A stretch of DNA of 64,000 nucleotides from Lepidurus packardi. Its lineage: Eukaryota > Arthropoda > Branchiopoda > Notostraca > Triopsidae. The notes under the pieces were generated by a model. That model was not told the origin of the DNA and searched no databases. It saw nothing but the letters and a program-made list of their open reading frames with translations. The DNA lies in NCBI GenBank assembly GCA_023053545.1, contig JAKZAN010000006.1:6391001-6455000 (forward strand), in the 5' to 3' direction. Shown piece by piece: positions 30,866 to 42,663 of the stretch (positions are counted from its first letter, which is position 1; every line of letters starts with the position of its first letter). The position numbers were made by a program, and so were the translations under genes.

Positions 30866-31807
30866 ATGAAAGCTCTGTGGTGTTTGTTCTGTGTGTTCGC
30901 AGCCAAGTCCGCTTTCATTACATTCCTCCCAAAAGTACACGCATGCCATGCTAATTCGACCGCAGTAGGAGTTTGTTTGCACATCTACCTGGAGCGAGAC
31001 TTTCCGTCACTCGAAGGCATTATATATCCCAAAAAGACAAAGTAAACCTATTAGATGTGACGATCATCTTTATCTTCAGAAATTAATAAAACTTTTTTAG
31101 TGACCCCGGTAGCACTGCAAATAAACAGATAATTTTTCTGGGCGGCGAAGAACTAAACAATACGTACAAGTAAGTTTCTATAGAGATGATGTTTTTCTAG
31201 AGTTAATTGTTTGTCAAGCCGAATTGGAGAAGTGGTGAAATGTTTAGAGGACATCCAGTCGTCATGCCACTATTATGTCGAGTTCTTCCCATACCGACAC
31301 TTGGTAACTAGTATTCGCAGAACGCACACGTGGCTTGGCGAAGACTTGCAAAAACGTTTCGGAAGTAAATAAATCAGTTGCGAAAACAACTAATGCTTAA
31401 CGGGTCTCCGAATTAGCACTTCTTCGTTCCTTAAATTGCTATGAAGAAGTGCGACGCAGAACCGGTCCAAACGATACTTGTTATGAGAGCCAAGTACCAA
31501 TGAATGTCTGGCAGAAGATCATGCGAGTGGAAATTGGAATGAACATCTGCCGGTATGTTACCAAACTTGTTGTTTGAGATATCTTAACATAGTTTGTAGT
31601 GCACTTGAGAGACAGCTTGTCTGTTTGGATCAGTCAGGAATCATTGAAAAAAATTGCACGAGACCTGAAGCACCGATCCTCTACCGAAACGCTACGAGCA
31701 AATTTCTTCACGAATGGTGTAATGGCACTACTCGCAATTTTCCATTACGATTACACTATATGATAGTCGCTTTCATATTAGTCTTTCTCGGACGCCAAAC
31801 TTACTAA
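30866..31807 (+). CDS. Secreted or lipid-anchored cysteine-rich protein, unknown family
   Basis: Assembled from five exons with matching phases: 30866-31041, 31101-31169, 31219-31364, 31417-31552 and 31600-31807, giving 244 residues. The protein begins MKALWCLFCVFAAKS, a good signal peptide with likely cleavage near residue 26 (VHA/C). The mature part has ten cysteines, three or more N-glycosylation sites (NST, NNT, NAT, NGT) and a Trp-rich segment. It ends in a hydrophobic run (MIVAFILVFLG) that could be a GPI-attachment signal or membrane anchor. Introns are 59, 49, 52 and 47 bp. For exon 3 a closer acceptor at 31200 is also in frame but would make a 31-bp intron and an odd cysteine count. 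I do not recognise the family. No single exon has a long ORF, so simple ORF callers would miss it. Confidence 0.7.
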
Positions 31808-32201
31808 TATTCGTATTAAAACCGAGCAAATCAATACAAAATCTCAAGTCTTTTTTCGCATCACAGTAGTACTATTTATTTGTTCCCATGTGGACATAAC
31901 CTTTAAATTTGCCGAACTATCCGTTTAATATCGAATTGTAAAAATAGGATGATTAGTCCAGAAAAAAATAGGGAGAGGGAAAAAAAAGAACATGTGTAGG
32001 GGCAAGCCCAAGTCGTCACTATAGAGCTTAATTAGTTAACTGACCTTTGAGTCCTTGAGGTTACAGGTGATTTACCATTTGATTCTCGGTTAACATAGGA
32101 AAATAACCCTAGACTGTCTGCTACTAAACACGAGTGCTTCAATGAGGGAACAGAACAATGCATTCTAAACGAACGGGCAGTTACGGCAATAAGGGCAAAA
32201 C
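31808..32201. other. 3' regions between convergent genes
   Basis: The cysteine-rich gene (plus) and peroxiredoxin (minus) end towards each other. AT-rich; no gene seen. Confidence 0.6.
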
Positions 32202-32952
32202 TCAATGCTGTTCTTCAAAGTATTCCTTGCTGCCGGTAGGATCAGCTTTCATCGACTTAGAACCAGGAGTCCAACCAGCAGGACATACCTCACCATGTTT
32301 GTCCGTGAACTGGAAGGCCTGAACTAAACGCAAAGTCTCATCGACGGAACGACCAACCGGCAAGTCATTAACGGTGATTTGGCGAAGACGTTGCTTGTCG
32401 TCAATAATGAAGAGGCCACGGAATGTTAGACCCTCATCTTCCTTGTAAACGCCATAGGCTTTGGAAATAGTAGTAGCCTTGTCTGCCAGCAATGGAATGT
32501 TCATGGAACCCAAGCCACCTTGCTTACGAGGAGTGTTAACCCTATACAATGAAACCAAACAATTAGTGTCAAATTGGTTAGCATTAAAATAATGGAACAA
32601 CTAGGCTACCGCAACATTAACTCACCACGCCAAATGGGAGAAATGGCTGTCCGTTGAGCAGGCAATCACTTCGCAACCAATCTTGCGGAATTCTTCGGCG
32701 CGGTCCGAGAAGGCAATGATCTCAGTTGGGCACACGAAGGTACTGGTCAATAAATATAAATAATTTCAAATAAATCCTAACTACAAAAGCTACTTTAGAG
32801 ATTAATTGTACTTACAAGTCCAAAGGATAGAAGAAGAGCACGACGTATTTTCCGGCGTAGTCAGCCAAGGAGATCTCTTTAAACTGGCCATCAACAACAG
32901 CAAGGTTACGGAACTGCGGTGCAGGCTTCTGGATTTCGGGCATAACAGGCAT
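32202..32952 (-). CDS. PRDX: Typical 2-Cys peroxiredoxin (Prx1/2 type)
   Basis: Thioredoxin-dependent peroxidase reducing H2O2 and organic peroxides in the cytosol. Exons 32952-32816, 32742-32626 and 32541-32202 give 197 residues, the usual length. The peroxidatic Cys is in FYPLDFTFVCPTE (about residue 50) and the resolving Cys in GEVCPAGW (about residue 171). Both GGLG ([15 protein letters not shown]) and the C-terminal YF motif (KEYFEEQH) are present; these mark peroxiredoxins sensitive to hyperoxidation, which can act in redox signalling. There is no signal or targeting peptide. An acceptor-like site just upstream of the ATG suggests a 5' UTR intron. Confidence 0.97.
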
Positions 32953-34388
32953 GGTGGTGACTTCTGCTTCGGAAGGTTCTAAAGTCGATAGTAACTACCA
33001 AAGACACAAGGAGAAGCTCTTATAGGCAAGACGTTACAGGTAAGAGGATTTTGACGTGGAAACATATGTGGGTAGGAACAAAAGCGCGGGGATTTTTGAC
33101 TCGACAGACAGCACAAACCAATAAGCTTAACACACAAGTGCAACCAAACGGTCAAGTCACGCCTTATAGTACAGCTTGTAACGAGTAATTTCCCGGTTCG
33201 TTGGAAGTGGAGAAATCAGCTGCCGAATCCCCTTTAGTTTCGCTCAAGTTAGGGCACTCTTCAAATGCCGGATTCTCTCCCGGAAATGACGCAATGCAGT
33301 TCGACTCAGGATGTTCAAGACTATGCGGGGACACGTCTAACTGCTCTATCGACGCCGAAGCTAGTTCTCGTAAACTATTGTGCAAACTTTTCGAAGAACC
33401 TCGTGAACACCCGCTCCCCATTACATCTGTGTTTGCCAATAACTGAGACGGCAAGCCACTGCAAGGTTGTGTTACTTAGTAAAGTGGATCCATGGTTACA
33501 ACTAAAGGCCCTAATCAATAGACAAGGATTGCCAACGATGATAACGTCTGATTAACTATGCTCCCTCAATCTGAAGCTTCTGTACAGGTGCGAAGTCTAT
33601 GCAACTTTTACCTACGCCGGTTTTAAAAATAATACCAAAGGTGCATTGCTGGTATGATCTGTAACACACTAGCTAGGTAACCTGCGCGCAAAAATAGTCC
33701 ATTTACCACGCAAAATGGGGTCGACAGAGAGGGGGGAAACGAGTAATAAATCGATAAATGTGAACACAGACATGTTAATATTGGAAGAATAGCAATAACG
33801 GGACGCCTGAACAAATGTCATAAAACCGTGTCTCCATAGCATCCTGACCAGACACTTTTAATGGTCATTACACACGACAGTGTGAGCCATCCTGCTCATT
33901 GCCGCCTATGCTGTTTCCCGGGACGGCTCTGGAAAATGGGATTGTGTAGTACGCAAGTCGTTTGGTATGTGCCCGTGCAGCAAAGGGGGCTAGGAGGGAA
34001 CAATAGAGGGCAAACCAGTAATATTGAGAAAGGGGGTCCTTGGCTTTGAAAACGTTCGAAACCAGCTGTGCCGCTGGCCATGCAGCTTTGCCTTGTTTCT
34101 TTTACCAAGACTGCTTACCTACCGTCTGCTTGACAACATGGCTACTTTGGCAGACGGATTTTTACAGCTCACGTTCAGGAATTCGGTCCAGATACAGACA
34201 ACAATAATTCGGCATTAAGTGAAATAATTCAAAATAACTAGACTGCCAAACCTATGTAACTCCTTTACAAAAACCGCCATCAGAAGCGTAGTATTTCCAC
34301 AATAAAATTGTAAACGAAGAGCAGAAACTTACCGACTTGAACACACACTATAGGTCGAAAGACTGTGACTTGACAGAGCCTCCAAACG
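32953..34388. other. Mostly non-coding gap with one possible small gene
   Basis: It holds the peroxiredoxin promoter and 5' UTR and any 3' UTR or extra 3' exons of the BED-finger gene. One intronless minus-strand frame (33421-33164) is listed separately. I see nothing else. Confidence 0.5.
33164..33421 (-). CDS. Possible small acylated protein, hypothetical
   Basis: An 85-residue intronless frame starting MGSGCSRGSSKSL, which fits an N-myristoylation signal (Gly2, Ser at 6) with a nearby palmitoylatable Cys5. The rest is Ser/Glu-rich and looks disordered. The frame is open upstream, so the start is chosen only for this motif. No family is recognised, and the opposite strand is also open over part of it. 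It may be chance. Confidence 0.3.
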   Translation of the reverse strand: MGSGCSRGSSKSLHNSLRELASASIEQLDVSPHSLEHPESNCIASFPGENPAFEECPNLSETKGDSAADFSTSNEPGNYSLQAVL

Positions 34389-36326
34389 TTACCGGAGTGA
34401 ATTACAAAGTAACCAACGGCAACCGCCAGATTCGAATAATAGATTTCTATAAAATAAGAATGAACTCACCTCTTTGTGGCGTTCGATAAGTTGAGACAAT
34501 TGTCCCAGGAGTTCATTTAGTGCATGAGATGATGAGGTAGACAACGTGGATAATTCTTGGCACTTTGTCGGATCCACTTCGAGCTGATCGTTATTCGTGG
34601 GCGTGAGCAACATTTCTCGTTTAATTTTATCATGAGGCACAGGTAAGAGCGTCTCTATCGCTTCCGCAAGCGTGGAGATTTGTTTCAAATGTACATCATT
34701 AACCTTTGATTTGGAGGTAGTCATAGGAGGCAATAAATGGGCTTGAATTAAGGCACCCAAATTTGATGAGGAGGAACTTTGTTGAGTAAAAGGAACTTCA
34801 GGTTCGACTTTGACGTCCGAAGACCGTCCAGGAATGACTTGAAGAGAGTTTGACACGGCAGACTTTTGCAAATCGAGCGGTTGCTTTTGCTCTTCTTCTT
34901 GATACGCTTCCATTGTTTCAGGCTCTTCTTTTTTTGCTTGCAAACTCAGCCGCAGCAGTGACATCGCAGTGCTTTGAGATACGCTCATTCTTCCATCGTC
35001 GTCTTCTTCATGCAATTCACGAACATTATTCGAATAATCTTGAGCTTCCAAAATTTTCATAGGCGATTCAGATTGACGTACATTTGAATAGGAATGGTGT
35101 TGAGGAACTTGTACCGTATAGTTATGATTACCATTACTTTGCATGTCCATCTCTGGAGTTATCACGGTGGACGAGGAAGCCGAAGGCACAGCGCGATCTG
35201 GGTGAGATCGCTTACGTGGTCTTCGCGTAGGAACCGACATATAATCCTGAGACAGGTTCATTGGCGAGGATTCGGCACTAATTTTGTGCGCCAAATCCAA
35301 TGCGATATCGCTTATCTTGGAAAACGATTTAGGAACATTATTACCGCTACTATAACTACAAGGATTGCCAACTGATGGTACTGGCGTGGTGGATGGCGTT
35401 GTCGACGCGGAGTTCGATCCATTGCCATGGCCATGGCGATTGCGTTCATTGGGCGACACAACGTCTTGCTCCGATTCACGACGAGATCGGCTGTTACCGG
35501 ATTCTTTCCTTTCTCGCTGACCTCCGTCTTGGGCCGAAAAAGTGGCTGTTAGGGGAAAAGGTGACGTGAAAGTGGGCGAGGACGTCCCCCCGGCTCCGGC
35601 CATGACAGCCGAATATTTAGCATTCAAGCTAGCCATAGTCGAAGCCATGCTGGCCATACCAGCCATGCTAGAAACGGGTAATAGCGAGCGCAGATCCATA
35701 TTGGCAACTGAAGCTAGTGATGCTGTAGACGCCAAATCGACTAACCCTTGTTGGGCAGCCCAGAGCATCAAACTTGGCGAAACTATGCTGGGATTAGGAA
35801 GACGATTTTTAGAACCCCGTGAGCGTTTGGCAGGCGGAGGGGTGCTACTTATAGATGTTTGTAGCTGAGCTTGTTCAAGTTGATGATAGCTGGACAGGTC
35901 ACGTCCTAAGTTGTGGCTATTTTTCCGAGAAGCAACCAAGTTTCTGGTCACATCGGAAAGGGAAGTTGAGCCTCTTTGTCTTTCGCCAGCACGATGACTT
36001 GAACCGTTTGCTGTGCCTATGACCTGTCCGTGACCATGTGTCCCCTGCGTCTTGTTAGTCGAAGAAGCCAGGCCTTGGCTTTGCATGGCCATCGTGAGAG
36101 CGCAAGCATGACGGCGTAGGCCTCCTGTTCCATCGCGCGGCGTATAGTGGACCGGTTTGAGGCATCCATTACATACTGCGTATGGTAAGACTCTTCCATC
36201 CACCCTGACACGCTTGAACCAACGCCAAGCTTCAGACTTGCCTGCATCAAACGAAATTAATTCCAATCGGGGAGACTGGACGCGGATGAGATCCAAAATC
36301 TCTTGTTTATCCACACTCATGGCCAT
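34389..36326 (-). CDS. BED-type zinc finger nuclear protein
   Basis: Long single exon, 645 codons. The N-terminus has a BED-like finger: AWRWFKRV, then CNGC (C52, C55) and RRHAC (H73, C75). The remainder is low-complexity Ser/Ala/Met-rich, with a basic RRPRKRSHP likely nuclear signal near residue 370. PMNLS (near 356) and PLDLQ (near 483) resemble CtBP-binding motifs. VKVE and IKRE are possible SUMO sites, and a C-terminal leucine-rich helix (LNELLGQLSQLIERHKE) follows. A good donor (GTGAGT) right after that helix at 34469 suggests the real C-terminus comes from a further exon, so the last 26 codons may be intron. A DNA-binding transcriptional repressor is a reasonable inference. Confidence 0.75.
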   Translation of the reverse strand: MAMSVDKQEILDLIRVQSPRLELISFDAGKSEAWRWFKRVRVDGRVLPYAVCNGCLKPVHYTPRDGTGGLRRHACALTMAMQSQGLASSTNKTQGTHGHGQVIGTANGSSHRAGERQRGSTSLSDVTRNLVASRKNSHNLGRDLSSYHQLEQAQLQTSISSTPPPAKRSRGSKNRLPNPSIVSPSLMLWAAQQGLVDLASTASLASVANMDLRSLLPVSSMAGMASMASTMASLNAKYSAVMAGAGGTSSPTFTSPFPLTATFSAQDGGQRERKESGNSRSRRESEQDVVSPNERNRHGHGNGSNSASTTPSTTPVPSVGNPCSYSSGNNVPKSFSKISDIALDLAHKISAESSPMNLSQDYMSVPTRRPRKRSHPDRAVPSASSSTVITPEMDMQSNGNHNYTVQVPQHHSYSNVRQSESPMKILEAQDYSNNVRELHEEDDDGRMSVSQSTAMSLLRLSLQAKKEEPETMEAYQEEEQKQPLDLQKSAVSNSLQVIPGRSSDVKVEPEVPFTQQSSSSSNLGALIQAHLLPPMTTSKSKVNDVHLKQISTLAEAIETLLPVPHDKIKREMLLTPTNNDQLEVDPTKCQELSTLSTSSSHALNELLGQLSQLIERHKEVSSFLFYRNLLFESGGCRWLLCNSLR

Positions 36327-38988
36327 GGTAAAGGATCAAGTTGCACTTCCAACGAAAAGCTTTGACAATTTTCTGGCTCCAGGTCGTATATTTTGTTTTC
36401 TAGAAAGAGTGGTGATACGTATTGGCACTTAGTTATGCAAGATTGCAATAATAGAAAATAAAAGGTCACTGCATCACTGATTGTTTTTGTTTGAGCACTT
36501 GACGTTTAGGATTAACAACTTTTTACATCCGTGCAATACCACTGCGTTGTTTACTGTATCAGATCACGAAATAATGGCAACTTTCCATTGTCCACCCTAT
36601 GCTTACTGCGTCCAGCAGTCCACCCACCCCCTAAATAAAAGCTGCTACTCTGCTGTGCAACCCCTGTTGCTGGGTTGGAGCACGATGGTTGAATGACTTT
36701 TGGTAAATTGGTACTGTAGTGGTGCGTGCTGGCCTGGCCAAGCACGAAGACCAGAGCGTTCATGCTTCCGACCGATTGCTGCTACCGCGACCCCGGGCTT
36801 TCGTGAGGGACACCCGGTACCGGGGTAGAGCTATCTCTTTCCCCGAGTGTATAGAGGGCAAAAGATAGAGAGAAAGAGACATTCGAAATGGGAGAATCGG
36901 GAGGGAAGAGGGGTTCACGTGAAATACTAGCGTTGTAATAAGAAAGAAAAGAAAAGGAGGGGGGCGATCAACCGTTTCACAATACTACAGCACAGCATAG
37001 AAAAGCGGGAAAAAAGGGCAGGGGAGGCCAAGCGAAAGGTAGAGGGGGTTTCCTTCGCTCGTTGTGCACACACGCTCTTGTTCCCGGGTTGAAAAGGTAC
37101 CCCGAACGAACGAATCCCGACCGCTCCCGATAGCTTCAAAATCCCGGGGTTTCCACCCTCCTGTTGCTGGTCTCTATTCTTTCCTTTCTTGCACGGCTCT
37201 ACCCCCCTTCCCTTTTTACTCCCGAACCGGGGACTTTCTAGCAACCACCCCGTTTCCCTCCCGCGTTTCAATTGTCGCCTAGTTGGGTGGGTAGTATCTA
37301 AGTGTGAATATGACCCAAGACCCAAGAGTGACCCCATACCCACCCTCTTGGCCAAACTCAGCCTACGGCAATGTGGCAGCTTTTACTTACTACTTTAACC
37401 CCCCCCCCCTCCCCCCGTTCTTGTTACACGAAGTCCCGCGGTCATCGTTGCTTGGGCCCTGGAATGGAGAGAGAAAAAGGGGATCTCGTGCTTTAAGAAA
37501 CCTGGGGAAAGAAAATCGACAATAAATGGAAGTAACAGTTTGGGGGATGGTAACCTTGTGGAATACGTACCGGAAGAGGGGGGACTGGCGCCGGACAAAG
37601 AACCAGTGAGATGACGAAACCAAAGGGAATGGGTTGATTATGTCCTTCTACCTAATTATGCAAATCGTTTTCCAACTTGATTACCATGACCAAAGCGGCA
37701 AAGTGCGAAATTTGGAAACATCGCGTACCATCTGGTGCCTGTCCGCGTTTCGCGGGATTATGCTGATTCATTTGACGGCTTACGTTCTATTACTGCATTA
37801 CATCCGGATGTCGCATTTGAGCGTGCAGATTGCGAGTAGGCGATGTAAGCTAGGAATTAGAGAAAGAGCTGGAAAAAGGAGGGGGATCGCAGGGTATATG
37901 GAATAAACGGTAAATGAGCTTAACGCTTTCAGCAATGCAACGTGACAGGAGAGGGTTGGGTGCGTCTGCGTCTATGCCTGTGCGTTGCCGTGTCAAACCG
38001 AATGAACGAGCGAACCCGACCCCTGCGGCACGATTCTTCACGCCAGCAGATGTTGTACACAAACTTCATTTTAGCCATCCCGTCCAAACGGCAACCAGAT
38101 GACCTGACCATGACACGGCCTTTTTAACATGACCTCCAAGACTCGGCAAGCGAAGGTCAAACTTTATCTCTTCTATGAAACAAGCTTTCCCCCCCTTGTA
38201 ATTACCCTGCCTATTTTTTCAGAATTTGAATGGTGCTGCGGCCATCGACTTGTCAACCTGGAAGTGCAAGTGAGTACCCGCCAGAATCAGGCTGAACATA
38301 ATGACGAGAAAAACGCAGCAAACCAAGAGGGTGATGTGGGGGAAAGGGAGGTCTTGAAAGAGGTCACAACAGTGACCGCTGGTTGACCTTACCCTAAAGT
38401 AAAAATGCCAGTCGTAATAGGCATCCGCCTTGTGGAGATCGAACAGGGAATTTCATGGCTAGATTTCCTCGTAGACGCATTTGAGCCAACAGGGGAATTC
38501 TTTTCCACGAACCTTTCGCGTGTTTCGGAATATTGAAGATCATTCCATAGAGACACATACTTTCCAATCGTACGCTGTCCAAGTTTGCGGTTCAGCACTT
38601 ATAGAGAAACGTGTTGAACTCGGTCACCCTAAAAATGTCCCTATTATGTAAGATCGTTCCTTAATTAATAAAGTGTGTATCGCTCAGGTTTTATTCGCTG
38701 AAAGAGGGTGACTCAGGAACTTTTGTTTCTCACGGACATAATATATAGAGAGAGGACACGACAAGTTAAAATAACAGCCGATTTGGAATTCTTATGAGCC
38801 ATTGTCACCCGCTGGGACCATCTGCAGCGCCTCTCATGCGCAAGCGAGTTATCGATCTGTATTCGCATTCACGCCGCCATTCTCAAAATAAATGGATACC
38901 TAAAACCCGCGTAGGCCCTTGTTTAGGTTGCCGTTACACAGAAACCTTTCAACAGCAAATACGTATTATTTCTAGTTCGTAGTTTACA
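36327..38988. other. Gene-poor region upstream of the BED gene and ARL6
   Basis: Divergent flank of two genes. It contains purine/pyrimidine-biased GC-rich patches (36.8-37.6 kb) and a C11-T-C6 run at 37399-37416. Frames up to 142 codons occur on both strands in these patches, but they are compositionally biased and show no domain. 5' UTR exons of the BED gene may lie here. No gene is supported. Confidence 0.5.
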
Positions 38989-39679
38989 ATGGGATTCTTT
39001 GATTCTTTAATCGCATTTCTCGGCTTCAAACGTCGGGAAGTGCGCATTGTCGTTGTTGGCTTGGATAATAGCGGGAAAACGACCATCTTGCAGCATTTCC
39101 AACCGCCTGAGAAGCGGGCTACCGAATCCCTTCCTACAGTTGGTTTTACGGTTGAAAAATTTCGAAGTAAGTTTCTCTAGTTTCTATTTCACGATATAGA
39201 ACAAACGTGTTGTTTTCTAGTGGGGAAGATTGGCGTTGTAGCATTCGACATGTCAGGCCAGAGTCGATACCGCTCGTTATGGGAGCACTACTACAAAGAT
39301 TGTCAAGGCCTCATTTTCGTCATCGACAGTAGCGATAAGCTCAGATTGCCCGTAGCTAAAAACGAGGTCGAGCTAATGCTCCAGCACCCTGACCTGAGGT
39401 CCAAAGACGTTCCTTTGTTAGTCTTTGCTAATAAAACGGATATAACCTCCAGCTTTTCAAGTATAGAAGTAAACTAACGAGCACATTTACTCCACCAAAC
39501 TAGCAGGAAATGCAAGGAAAGGTTTTTCTTATTACCAGGTCAGTAATGGTCTGGGATTAGATCATGTTCCAAATCGACCATGGCATATATGTTCCTCCAA
39601 TGCTATAACTGGTGATGGGCTTAAACAAGGCCTCGAGTGGCTGACGCAGCGAATCCAGGAAGAATTGGATAAAAAATAG
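38989..39679 (+). CDS. ARL6: ADP-ribosylation factor-like 6 (BBS3)
   Basis: Arf-family GTPase that recruits the BBSome to membranes at the base of cilia. Exons 38989-39166, 39221-39468 and 39539-39679 give 188 residues (human 186). Gly2 is available for the amphipathic/acylated N-terminus (MGFFDSLIAFLGFKRREV). G1 is GLDNSGKT, switch I contains LPTVGFTVEKF, and switch II is FDMSGQSRYRSLWEHYYKD. ANKTD stands in for NKxD, and CSSNAITGDGL provides the final motif. The DMSGQ switch II (rather than DVGGQ) and the LGFK N-terminus point to ARL6. Its presence implies ciliated sensory cells or sperm. It converges on Rab GDI. Confidence 0.95.
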
Positions 39680-40453
39680 CAGATGGATAAACAGCTGACT
39701 TACTTGTCCCCCAAAAAAAATCCGTCCTCGTATGCCTTACATACGCATGAAACGTAACATTAGCATTGCGAGATTATTCTTTAAATTTTGTATGTATATA
39801 CGCACAATATCAATGCTTCCTGCAACACCCACACCATGTAGCAAGTTACAAGTTAAAAATTAAACTTCCATGGTAATTTTGGTTCATTTTGACTTCAAGA
39901 ATCCATCGCTGTATTTAACGTGGAATGTGGGGCAAGCAGTGTAACCAGGGAGTGATGGGGAGGAGTAAGTGCAATTGCGAGACAGCCCATTCAGAATCCT
40001 AAGATAGCGTTGTAGAAACATCACCAGCTCAATTTCGTTTCTTTTGTTTATGTTTTGCCTGTCCAGTATTCATCAAGCACAAAGGAAGCAAGTAAACCTT
40101 AGCTTCACGACTCTTTTTCTTCAACACTGTCTTTCCTAGATCGCAATGGCCAGTAAATAGAATCTTATACTTCCAAGTGCACCAAAAGCGCTCGTGCACG
40201 GTAAGACCAATAAATCACAAAGAAAGCCACACGCAGAGCCATGGTTGAATTTAAAAACTAAAAGAATAAATATTTCCCATGAGTCCCTTTGCTGTTACTT
40301 TGTCTAGCCAATGCTTTGAACCCAATCACAAATAACACACCTAGTTGTTTTGGAATAATACAAATGAGGAAAGAAGTTAATTCAGAGCATACATCTCTTG
40401 TTTCCATTGACAATCTTTCTTTTTTAAATTTAGTTGAAAACGTTTCTTTTTCT
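39680..40453. other. 3' regions between convergent ARL6 and GDI
   Basis: About 770 AT-rich bases holding the two 3' UTRs. No gene seen. Confidence 0.6.
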
Positions 40454-42366
40454 TTACTGTTCTTCGTCTCCCAAATCATGGCGAACCTTTGAAAAATCAA
40501 AATCTTCGCCCGTTCCCCTACGGAAAACGTCCAACACATCCAGACAAGTCGTCTCAAAATGAGTAGTAGCATCATAGGAGCAGGAAATGAACAGTTGTGA
40601 CTCTAAACCTTTATCCCTGGGAACGTAGAAGTCACTGACGGACAAAAACCTGTAGATAATTGTTAATCAATAGTCGCAAATAAGAGCAAATCCTGAATTA
40701 CTTCTGTTTGATCGGTCCTAGGAGATCTAAAGCTGGTTTAATTTCGACCTCGGGATTTTCGGTTTCCACAGTGGTGGACACCATAGCAATAAACCAGCCT
40801 TTAGCTGCCACTTGATGGGTATAGCTCACCACACTAATGTAAATATCCGAACTACGTCCAAGCTGAACAGGAATATTAAATGTAATACGTTATTTTTCAA
40901 GGAAATCTAGCTCAATCAAGCGAATCTTACTTGTTTTTGTGGAATAATAATTTGGGTAGATAGCGCATCTTTGGTATTCGGTATAGGATGATCCAACAGG
41001 CAGATACAACGAACTACTTGACCGGTCTTTTCCACACTATCTGGTACATACGTGGGATCACAATAAACCTGCTTGCACCTAGCAATTTCAGAACCCGATT
41101 TAACACCAACGATGCGCCCGTTTTCCATAACAAGCTCATCGATGGGCTTATCTAACATATACGTGCCCCCATAGATTGCACTCAGCCTAAAAAGAAAAAA
41201 AAATTTCAATAATATATTTTATGTCTTCGAACCGACCCAGAAAAACAGCATAAAAAAGGGAAACGCATAAAAACAAAGGGTCTAATTAGTTACCTGGCAA
41301 AACCTTGCGGCAGCTCACCCAGTCCATACATAGGGTAAAGATAAGGGGACTTGCCATAACGAGCCAAAGACTCGGAATAAAGCTTAATGCGAATCACAGT
41401 CTCGATGTATGGTCTGCCGAGGTAGTCATCATCACGATGTAAAGCTAAGGCATGACCAGTAAAATCGGCCGTATTCTTATCCAGGCCAAACTTTTCAAAG
41501 AGTTGAGCCATGGTGGACTTGTTGGGGTCAAGATCTTTCCAGGTTTTAGGGTCATCCTCCTTAAAGTCTTGAGCAAAGACCAAAAAGTTTTTGAATCGAC
41601 GTTTCTCAAAGATTCCCATCAAATCTAAAAAGCAAATGTTTGAAGTTAAGGCTCCATAATCAAGAGAACAAAAACGATTTTCGTTTCTTGGATAAGCTAC
41701 CAGAACTCAAGGCTTCCTTCTCATCAGCTGGAACTTTTGAAATCTTGCTTCCCTTGTAAACATAAGAACCTTCAACTGATTTGAACTCCAAGTAACGAGT
41801 AACTCCGGTATGAACCAGCAGCTTGACAAGCTGCCCATTAGCCATCAAAAACTTGGGGATCAGGTCAACATTCCAGTCCCTTTTAAGTAAAAGATATTGC
41901 AGTCAATATTAATTTTTGTTTTAATTTCCCGACAAAGGTACCTTCCTCTGCCATAGGAGTCATCAGGCGCAGGGGCTCCGAACTTAGAAAAAAGCTCCTC
42001 TAATGGGGTGATAGATGCAGACTCTCCTCCATAATATTTATTTCGATCCATATGAAGAACCTTCTTGCCGGACACAGACAGCATACCACTGATAATACAT
42101 TCCTAATAATAGCGCCTTCTTGTTAACAAGGTTAAGCATTAAAACCCCCCTTTTCGACAATAGTTTAAGCTAATAATTAAGACCCAAGATGGCGGGTGCC
42201 GGCCCACCCCTTTCGATCTTGCTGACTTTTGCGACTCTTTCTGCTAATAAAATTTCAACTACCATGCAGACAGATTAACATCTATAAAACCAGCGTTAAA
42301 CATAATAAAGAAATTACTTACTTTCAGGCCGGTACCTAAAACAATTGCGTCGTATTCTTCATCCAT
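40454..42366 (-). CDS. GDI: Rab GDP dissociation inhibitor
   Basis: Cytosolic chaperone that extracts prenylated GDP-bound Rabs from membranes and redelivers them. Seven exons on the minus strand: 42366-42322, 42102-41942, 41879-41701, 41624-41294, 41186-40931, 40862-40702 and 40649-40454, giving 442 residues, as expected. It starts [14 protein letters not shown], followed by [70 protein letters not shown] and [14 protein letters not shown]. These are the sequence-conserved regions forming the Rab-binding platform and mobile effector loop. It ends in an acidic GDEEQ tail. The start codon is 297 bp from the start of a divergent gene. Confidence 0.97.
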
Positions 42367-42663
42367 TATGGACACTGGTCACACAACACGTCTATACAGT
42401 TACGGTACGCAACTATAAAACCAGGGGGCGATTGCCGTGACGTCGGTAGCCGATCTGCTCAACTAGCAAAACAGCAAGCAAGCGCGAGTTTTCAAACATG
42501 CTGGAAAATCGGGTAGCAATAAGAGATGTGAATTGTGGGTTTATCTGAATTTTTAGTACGGTTCATGACGTAAAATGTTGATAGTTATTCAATATTACGC
42601 GAAGTAACGGGTTGGTCCATTCTCAAGGCAAACGCAGCATACAAGTCATGCAAAACCGTTCAA

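Noticed and set aside
36927..37623. Open frames of up to 142 codons on both strands
   Set aside because: They lie in purine/pyrimidine-biased, C-run-containing sequence, overlap antisense to each other and show no domain.
38921..38988. GTTGCC near the ARL6 start as a possible RFX X-box (cilia genes)
   Set aside because: Only one half-site matches; the second half of the motif is absent.
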